Shown: positions 5,409 to 9,628 of the stretch, in pieces
Layout of the letters: each line of letters starts with the position of its first letter
How positions within the stretch are numbered: the first letter of the stretch is position 1
NCBI GenBank assembly: GCA_023480605.1
Contig: JAMCWS010000146.1
Location: 1-9,628, forward strand
DNA from: a bacterium
Lineage (GTDB): Bacteria > Sumerlaeota > Sumerlaeia > MVZB01
Direction: 5' to 3'
Length of the DNA: 9,628 bases
Made by a program: the position numbers and the translations under genes
The notes under the pieces: generated by a model
Told to the model about the DNA's origin: nothing
The model's input: the letters and a program-made list of their open reading frames with translations, nothing else
Database searches by the model: none

Positions 5409-7069
5409 GGGATAACCTCCTCGCCGGGGATCTCGTGTCTGCCGCCATCCCACCGCCGCCGGCTCAGATAAACGAGCATGACACAGAAGAGCAGCAGCGC
5501 CGCCAGGAAGCAGATGACGAAAACGACCGTGTGCCGGTCGCCGGGCGTCAGTCCGCCGATCTCCGCCAACTTTTTGGGGATCGAAATCCGGCACCAGGCG
5601 ACGAAGATGACCAGCAGGTATAGGGGCGAGACGTATTTCATAATGAACCAATAAACGCCGGGGATCTTCAAATCGGCCCCCTTCATGGTTTCCACGCGGG
5701 CGCGCCGGATGCCAAAAATCCAGGCGAACAGGATCGTCTGGATCATCGCCAGCACGAAGATGCACACGGTGCTGACCCAGAAGTCGATCGTGTCGAGCGC
5801 CAGCAGGTTCTTGGAAAAGAAGACGACGATCAGCACGCCGATGGCGGTGATGAAGCCCAGGATCGCCACCGAGGCGCGCCGCGGCAGGTTGAAGCCTTCC
5901 TCGAGGAAAGCGATGGCCGGCTGCAACATGCTGAGCGAACTGGTGATCGCCGCCAGGAAGAGCATGAAGAACCAGAGGAAGCCGAAAAGCTGCCCGGCCG
6001 GCATGCGCGCGAAGACGGCCGGCATGGCGTGGAAACCCAGGGCGAACGAGGAGCCCAGGACGTCCTTGCCCAGGTTGGCCGGCCCCAGGAAAAGGAAAGC
6101 CACCGGCACGGTGATCAATCCCGCCAGGCACACTTCGCAAAACTCGTTGGTGACCGAGGCCGTCAGGCCCGAGAGCACCACGTCGTCGTTGCGACGCAGG
6201 TAGCTGGCGTAGTTGAGAATGATGCCGAAGCCCACCGACAGGCTGAAAAAAATCTGGCCCGAAGCGAGCAGCCAGATCTCGGGATTCCTGAGCTCCGACC
6301 AGATGCCGCCGCCTTCGAGGCGCGGATTCCACATGAATCCCAGCGCCCGGTTGATGTCGCCGCCCGGCTGGGGGGGCTGGGGGGTGCCGAGGGTCAGCAC
6401 CCGCGCGAGGATCACCAGGGCGCAGAGGATCAGGACGGGCATGGCATACTTGTTGAAGCTTTCGATGCCGCGCGTGAGGCCGCGGAAGATCAGGTAAAAG
6501 TTGAGCACGAAGACGACGATCAGGATGACCAGGTTCTCCCATTCGGGGAAGCCGTCCTTGTCGACGCCGACGAACGCCGCGAAATAATTGCGATAGGCGG
6601 TCATCTCGCCCCCCGGGCCGGCTTGGCGGGCGACGTCCATCAGGCTGCCGCGCGCGTAATCGACGGCGTAGGTCAGGCACCACGATTCGATGTAGACGTA
6701 ATACATGTAGATGGCGATGGGGATCATGATGGCGAAGGCGCCGAAGTATTTGCTCGCCGGGTGGCGCCAGAGGGTGCTGAAGATGCCCGGCGCGCTGTTG
6801 TAGCCGCAACTGCCGCCATAACGCCCCAGGCCCCACTCGACCCAGCAGATGGGGATGCCCAGCAGGAGGAGCGAGACGAAATAGGGGATCATGAAGACGC
6901 CGCCGCCGTTGGCGGACGCCAGGCCGGGGAAACGCAGGAAGTTGCCCAGGCCCACGGCCGATCCCGCCACGGCCATGATGACGCCGAGTTTGGAGGACCA
7001 GTTTTCGCGCTGGCGGGGGGCAGCGGCTCGCGGGACCGCCCTGCCGGCGCTCGATTCGGTATGCGCCAT
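5405..7069 (-). CDS. LeuT-like sodium-coupled amino acid symporter (NSS family)
   Basis: A polytopic inner-membrane carrier of 554 aa, about 12 predicted segments, likely importing amino acids with sodium. TM1 has the family signature GSAVGLGNFLRFP (36-48) and NGGGVFMIPY (54-63). Further segments closely resemble Aquifex LeuT as I remember it: YYVYIESW (123-130), GQIFFSLSVGFG and LTASVTNEFCEV. Sodium-site residues equivalent to LeuT Ala22, Val23, Asn27, Asn286, Thr354 and Ser355 are kept. The Glu matching LeuT Glu290 is present, which implies chloride independence. LeuT Asn21 corresponds to Ser37, Thr254 to Ser and Ile359 to Met, so substrate preference may differ. I chose ATG 7069 because GAGAGG precedes it by 4 nt; a GTG at 7081 overlapping the upstream stop is possible (558 aa). 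It is the middle gene of a three-gene operon. Confidence 0.94.
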   Translation of the reverse strand: MAHTESSAGRAVPRAAAPRQRENWSSKLGVIMAVAGSAVGLGNFLRFPGLASANGGGVFMIPYFVSLLLLGIPICWVEWGLGRYGGSCGYNSAPGIFSTLWRHPASKYFGAFAIMIPIAIYMYYVYIESWCLTYAVDYARGSLMDVARQAGPGGEMTAYRNYFAAFVGVDKDGFPEWENLVILIVVFVLNFYLIFRGLTRGIESFNKYAMPVLILCALVILARVLTLGTPQPPQPGGDINRALGFMWNPRLEGGGIWSELRNPEIWLLASGQIFFSLSVGFGIILNYASYLRRNDDVVLSGLTASVTNEFCEVCLAGLITVPVAFLFLGPANLGKDVLGSSFALGFHAMPAVFARMPAGQLFGFLWFFMLFLAAITSSLSMLQPAIAFLEEGFNLPRRASVAILGFITAIGVLIVVFFSKNLLALDTIDFWVSTVCIFVLAMIQTILFAWIFGIRRARVETMKGADLKIPGVYWFIMKYVSPLYLLVIFVAWCRISIPKKLAEIGGLTPGDRHTVVFVICFLAALLLFCVMLVYLSRRRWDGGRHEIPGEEVIP

Positions 7070-7077
7070 AAAACCTC

Positions 7078-7758
7078 TCACCCGTGAAGTATTCTGGCCG
7101 CCAGGACCCGGCGCCGCGCTTCGAAGGCGCCGCCGGGGTTCGGGCGATCCAACATTCGCGCCAATGCCGGCGCGGCGTAACGCAGCTCCGCGGCGGCCTT
7201 CGACCGGTTCATTTCATACAAGGCCAGCAGTGTATAGTAAAAGGGAAAGCGATGCCAACGTCCTTTTCTGTCGCGAGCCTCGCGCAGGGCCGCAAGGCCG
7301 TCTTCCAAGCGCCGCTCGGGCTGGTCGAGACCGCCGGCGGCCAGGTGGCGCCAGAGGGCCACGGAACAACGCGCGCAACAATAAATCCCGAGCCGGGCGC
7401 GCGCGTCGCCGGCGCGAAGACGGCGCAACATGCCGGCGGCGGCCCAGTGAAGGGCGCGCCGAGCGTCGGGGGAGGCCGAATCCAGCCGGATCAAAACGTG
7501 GCAGGCATCCTCGCCCAGCACATGGGCCACCCCGGCGCGCGAGGCCACCAGTTCGCCGGTGAAGGTGCGGATGCCGGCGCGGAAATCGACCTCGGTGGGG
7601 GCGAACATGGCCGCATAGGAGCCGGGCAACCCCTGCCGCCCGGCGATCCAACCGGCCGCCGCATCGCGCTGGCGCGCCGGGATCGGACGGCCGAAAAACA
7701 ACGCCTCGTCTATCGCTTCGAGCGTGGCGGCCAGACTGTCGGCGCGAATCAAATCCAT
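7078..7758 (-). CDS. Unrecognised 226-aa protein, first gene of the transporter operon
   Basis: I do not recognise a named family. The protein has no signal peptide or membrane segment and looks almost all helical, rich in Ala, Arg and Leu. Marked features are AGRQGLPGSYAAMFAPTEVDF (39-59), FTGE (66-69), a Cys cluster IYCCARCSVALWRHLAAGG (125-143) with Cys127, Cys128 and Cys131 plus His138, and GRWHRFPFYYTLLALYEM (166-183). The aromatic helix pattern in the last block recalls alpha/alpha-barrel or prenyltransferase-like helical repeats, a weak impression. The CCxxC and nearby His could bind metal. GGAG lies 7 nt before ATG 7758, a strong start. The stop (7080-7078) is 8 nt before the transporter ATG, so the two genes are co-transcribed. 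A role in transporter control or in using the imported substrate is inference from context only. Confidence 0.82.
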   Translation of the reverse strand: MDLIRADSLAATLEAIDEALFFGRPIPARQRDAAAGWIAGRQGLPGSYAAMFAPTEVDFRAGIRTFTGELVASRAGVAHVLGEDACHVLIRLDSASPDARRALHWAAAGMLRRLRAGDARARLGIYCCARCSVALWRHLAAGGLDQPERRLEDGLAALREARDRKGRWHRFPFYYTLLALYEMNRSKAAAELRYAAPALARMLDRPNPGGAFEARRRVLAARILHG

Positions 7759-7829
7759 GGCCTGTCTCCTTGGGGCCGGCCGCTCCGGCGGGATACGCCG
7801 GCGACCGGTTGAAAAACAACGGAACCCGA

Positions 7830-7860
7830 TGATAATTGTTGATACCTTTTTTAGTATAAT
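7830..7860. promoter_or_regulatory. Overlapping bidirectional -10 boxes with TGATA repeats
   Basis: TATAAT (7855-7860, plus strand) is a perfect -10 match. The minus strand reads TATACT at 7858-7853, so the two boxes share four bases. No good -35 is seen on either strand. TGATA occurs twice in direct orientation (7830-7834 and 7840-7844), 10 bp apart, about one helical turn, which could be a regulator site. Minus-strand transcription would give a leader of about 85 nt to ATG 7758. Confidence 0.42.
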
Positions 7861-7977
7861 GACGGAAGATCGGAAAATGCGACAATAATCCGCACCCGGT
7901 TTCGGCAGGACGCGGTCCATGGATTCGCGATGCGCTCGGATTGACATCCGACCGTTGTGCCCGGCCCATGTCCTTGG

Positions 7978-8032
7978 CCGTGATCGTGATCGGTTATCCG
8001 GCAAATGGCTTCGAATACAAGCGAGATCACGG
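7978..8032 (+). other. Possible folded RNA element upstream of the deaminase
   Basis: CCGTGATC (7978-7985) pairs perfectly with GATCACGG (8025-8032). Two small hairpins nest inside without conflict: CGG-TTAT-CCG (7991-8000) and GCTT-CGAATAC-AAGC (8008-8022). The result would be a three-way junction of 55 nt. GTGATC is also tandemly repeated at 7980-7991. No known riboswitch class is recognised, and the 200-nt distance to the start codon argues for caution. Confidence 0.25.
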
Positions 8033-8137
8033 GAAACAAGATGGCCATTGGCATTCCAGCATGACACTGGCGCCATCCCATGGAACCGCAAATGCGACTC
8101 CCGATGCCTCGCTGCCCCTGCCGCGGCGTTTTTCGTT

Positions 8138-8162
8138 GTGTATGCGTGGGCGCGGGATACAC
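8138..8162. promoter_or_regulatory. GTGTAT/ATACAC dyad upstream of the deaminase
   Basis: Perfect 6-bp arms GTGTAT (8138-8143) and ATACAC (8157-8162) are separated by 13 bp, giving a 19-bp centre-to-centre spacing typical of operators bound on one helix face. A weak promoter-like pair, TTGTGT and TACACT with a 16-bp spacer, overlaps it. It lies about 75 nt before ATG 8237. Confidence 0.35.
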
Positions 8163-8236
8163 TGTCTGCGGCGGGGACGCGCGCGGCGGATGATGCCGGG
8201 CGCGGCCGTCCACAACTCTCGAAAGGACGCGGTGCC

Positions 8237-9346
8237 ATGATCGTCGGCGTCACGGGATATTTCTGTTCGGGCAAGGACACGATGGCCGCCCTGCTCGAGG
8301 CGCGCGGCTTCGCCCACATATCGCTCTCGGACATGATACGCGATGAATTGCGGCGGCGGGGCCGGCCGGTCACGATCCCGAATCTGACCGAAGTGGGCAA
8401 CGAGATGCGGCGCGAGGGAGGCGCCGGCGTCCTGGGCCGCATGGCCCTGGCGCGCCTGGACCACGCGCGCAACTGGATCGTCACGTCGATTCGCCACCCC
8501 GCCGAAGTCGAGACGCTGCGCGAGCGGCCCGATTTCGTGATGGTCTTCGTCGAGGCCGCCCAGCGCGTCCGTTACGAGCGGTCGATGGCGCGCGGGCGCG
8601 CGGGCGATCCGGTGACCTTCGCCGAGTTTGCCGCCGAAGAGCGCCGCCAGTTGCGCCCCGCCGGGGGGGACCCCGCCGCCCAGCAACTCGAGGCCTGCCG
8701 CCGCCTGGCCGACCGGCGCCTCAGCAACAACGGCACGCTCGAAGCCTTTCAGGCCAAGGTCGGCCGGTTCGTCTCCGAGGCGCTCGTTAAGTATTTTCTT
8801 CCGCGCCCCAGTTGGGACGAATACTTCATGATGATCGCCGAGGTGGCCGCCAGCCGCGGCAATTGCCTCAAGCGCCGGATCGGCGCGGTCGTCGTGCTCA
8901 ACAACCAGATCCTCTCGACCGGCTACAACGGCACGCCGCGCGGAATCAAGAATTGCAGCGAAGGGGGCTGCTCGCGCTGCGCCGGGGCCGGCGCCAGCGG
9001 CACGAACCTGGATGAATGCCTGTGCGTCCACGCCGAGGAAAACGCCCTGATTCAGGCGGCCGCCCACGGTGTCGCCATCCGGGGCGCCACGCTCTACACG
9101 ACCTTCTGCCCGTGTTCCTATTGCGCCAAATCGATCATCAACGCCGGCATCGCCGAGGTGGTTTACCGCGACGCCTACGCGATGGACGAGATCACCCACC
9201 GGTTGTTCCGCGAGGCGGGGGTGCGCCTGCGCAGCATCAAAGATTTGCCAGAAATACTGGTTCCCAGTTTCCAAAAAATCCCCGCGCGCCCATCCCGCGC
9301 GAAAAAGTCCCCGGCGTCGCGCGGCCGTAAATCCGCCGACAAGTGA
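8237..9346 (+). CDS. P-loop kinase-like domain fused to dCMP deaminase
   Basis: A 369-aa two-domain protein. The N-terminal half (1 to about 185) is a P-loop nucleotide kinase-like domain with GVTGYFCSGKDT (4-15), a Walker A in which Asp follows Lys, as in T4-type deoxynucleotide kinases. The C-terminal half (about 190-345) is a deoxycytidylate deaminase converting dCMP to dUMP for thymidylate synthesis. His265 and Glu267 (HAEENA), Cys293 and Cys296 (PCSYC) form the catalytic zinc site, and GYNGTPRG (229-236) is the family motif. Extra cysteines (240, 245, 248, 261, 263) may bind a structural zinc. The insert NCSEGGCSRC and the ending resemble fungal Dcd1, which I recall also having an N-terminal P-loop-like domain. 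The last 25 residues are Lys/Ser/Pro-rich and probably disordered. AAAGGA about 9 nt before ATG 8237 supports the start. Confidence 0.93.
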   Translation: MIVGVTGYFCSGKDTMAALLEARGFAHISLSDMIRDELRRRGRPVTIPNLTEVGNEMRREGGAGVLGRMALARLDHARNWIVTSIRHPAEVETLRERPDFVMVFVEAAQRVRYERSMARGRAGDPVTFAEFAAEERRQLRPAGGDPAAQQLEACRRLADRRLSNNGTLEAFQAKVGRFVSEALVKYFLPRPSWDEYFMMIAEVAASRGNCLKRRIGAVVVLNNQILSTGYNGTPRGIKNCSEGGCSRCAGAGASGTNLDECLCVHAEENALIQAAAHGVAIRGATLYTTFCPCSYCAKSIINAGIAEVVYRDAYAMDEITHRLFREAGVRLRSIKDLPEILVPSFQKIPARPSRAKKSPASRGRKSADK

Positions 9347-9348
9347 CG

Positions 9349-9371
9349 GCCGGCGGCGGCTTCGCCCCGGC
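9349..9371. terminator. Hairpin between convergent genes
   Basis: GCCGG-c-GGCG (9349-9358) pairs with CGCCCCGGC (9363-9371) through nine pairs, with one bulged C and a GCTT loop. It lies 2 nt after the deaminase stop and 7 nt before the stop of the converging minus-strand gene. There is no T-tract, but it is strong and well placed as a shared 3' structure. Confidence 0.4.
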
Positions 9372-9378
9372 GCGCGGT

Positions 9379-9628
9379 TCAGCGGCCGCCCGTGGTCGAC
9401 CGGTCGGCATGGGCTGGTTTTTTCGCCGGCGTTGGAGTTTTCGCGGAAGCCGCTTTTTCCACGGGCGCCGGCGCTTTCGTCACCTGTTTGAGACGGGCGG
9501 CTCCGGGGGTGGGTTTGGCCGAAACGGCATCCGCCGGCCGTGTCGCCCCGCGGCTGGCTTGAGCGGCGGGCGCGGCCGCCGCCGGCGCGAGACCCAATTC
9601 CTTGGCGAACCTCGCCCGGAAACGACGG
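9379..9628 (-). CDS. C-terminal fragment, Ala/Pro/Lys-rich tail
   Basis: A minus-strand frame stays open from the right window edge to TGA 9381-9379. Visible residues begin RRFRARFAKELGLAP and continue as about 70 residues of Ala, Pro, Lys and Thr (KAPAPVEKAASAKTPTPAKK), ending HADRSTTGGR. The start lies outside the window; a TTG at 9597 has no clear ribosome-binding site and I do not think it is the start. Such basic AKP tails occur on DNA- or RNA-binding proteins, histone H1-like proteins and cell-envelope proteins, so no function is assigned. It could also be a chance open frame in GC-rich DNA. The 32-bp gap and shared hairpin with the convergent deaminase gene favour a real gene. Confidence 0.5.
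   Translation of the reverse strand, partial: RRFRARFAKELGLAPAAAAPAAQASRGATRPADAVSAKPTPGAARLKQVTKAPAPVEKAASAKTPTPAKKPAHADRSTTGGR

Larger units (their letters stand above)
7759..8236. promoter_or_regulatory. Divergent 478-bp control region
   Basis: No convincing gene is present. The AT-rich part at 7820-7895 holds overlapping -10-like boxes on both strands. A hairpin CCGGCG-GGATA-CGCCGG (7785-7801) lies in the leader of the minus-strand operon. A nested set of helices (7978-8032) and a GTGTAT/ATACAC dyad (8138-8162) lie on the deaminase side. The plus-strand leader would be about 370 nt if transcription starts at the AT-rich box, and about 65 nt if it starts at the dyad. Confidence 0.5.

Noticed and set aside
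7070..7081. GTG 7081 as the symporter start, overlapping the upstream stop as GTGA
   Set aside because: No ribosome-binding site precedes it, while ATG 7069 has GAGAGG close upstream. The added four residues are of no consequence, so it stays only as an alternative.
8007..8022. TTCGAAT resembling a tRNA T-loop
   Set aside because: The flanking bases do not form the five-pair T-stem, and no acceptor or anticodon arm is present.
7851..8213. Minus-strand open frame of about 120 codons in the divergent region
   Set aside because: Low-quality composition, no good start or ribosome-binding site, and it overlaps likely promoter elements.
7919..8236. N-terminal extension of the deaminase frame upstream of ATG 8237
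   Set aside because: The P-loop domain begins right at ATG 8237, which has a ribosome-binding site; the upstream 106 codons show no domain and look like translated leader.

Overview
The window is GC-rich DNA of about 9.6 kb, from a bacterium that looks like a free-living or environmental polysaccharide degrader. Paired formylglycine sulfatases with Tat-type leaders, high GC, short AT-rich intergenic islands with CACGAAG/CTTCGTG motifs and a LeuT-like transporter would fit a planctomycete-, Sumerlaeota- or Hydrogenedentota-like lineage. This is inference from gene content; no taxonomic marker is present.

Layout, left to right. (i) 1-77 is an exact copy of 1467-1543, probably an assembly overlap at a contig edge. 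(ii) 128-1627 and 1678-3279, both minus strand, form a two-gene sulfatase operon with the 3279 gene first. The downstream gene has an in-frame TGA between its best ribosome-binding-site/ATG and its twin-arginine motif. (iii) 3280-3536 is a divergent control region. (iv) 3537-4430, plus strand, is a cytoplasmic-type glycerophosphodiester phosphodiesterase. (v) 4431-4804 is an AT-rich island with a terminator-like hairpin and repeated CACGAAG motifs, ending in a possible promoter. (vi) 4805-5221, plus strand, is nucleoside diphosphate kinase (ndk). (vii) 7758 down to 5250, minus strand, is a tight three-gene operon: an unrecognised 226-aa protein, a LeuT-like neurotransmitter:sodium symporter, and a 52-aa single-membrane-segment protein coupled to the transporter by an ATGA overlap. 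(viii) 7759-8236 is a 478-bp divergent control region with overlapping -10 boxes on both strands and a possible folded leader. (ix) 8237-9346, plus strand, is a fusion of a P-loop kinase-like domain with a deoxycytidylate deaminase, in the domain order I recall for fungal Dcd1. (x) 9379-9628, minus strand, is the C-terminal tail of a protein cut by the window edge.

Functional themes: desulfation of sulfated glycans outside the cytoplasm, phosphodiester salvage, sodium-driven amino acid uptake, and pyrimidine deoxynucleotide supply (dCMP to dUMP, plus NDP/NTP balancing). The most interesting units are the deaminase-kinase fusion and the transporter operon with its mini-protein and unknown first gene. 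No CRISPR array, tRNA, rRNA, transposase or defence system was seen.
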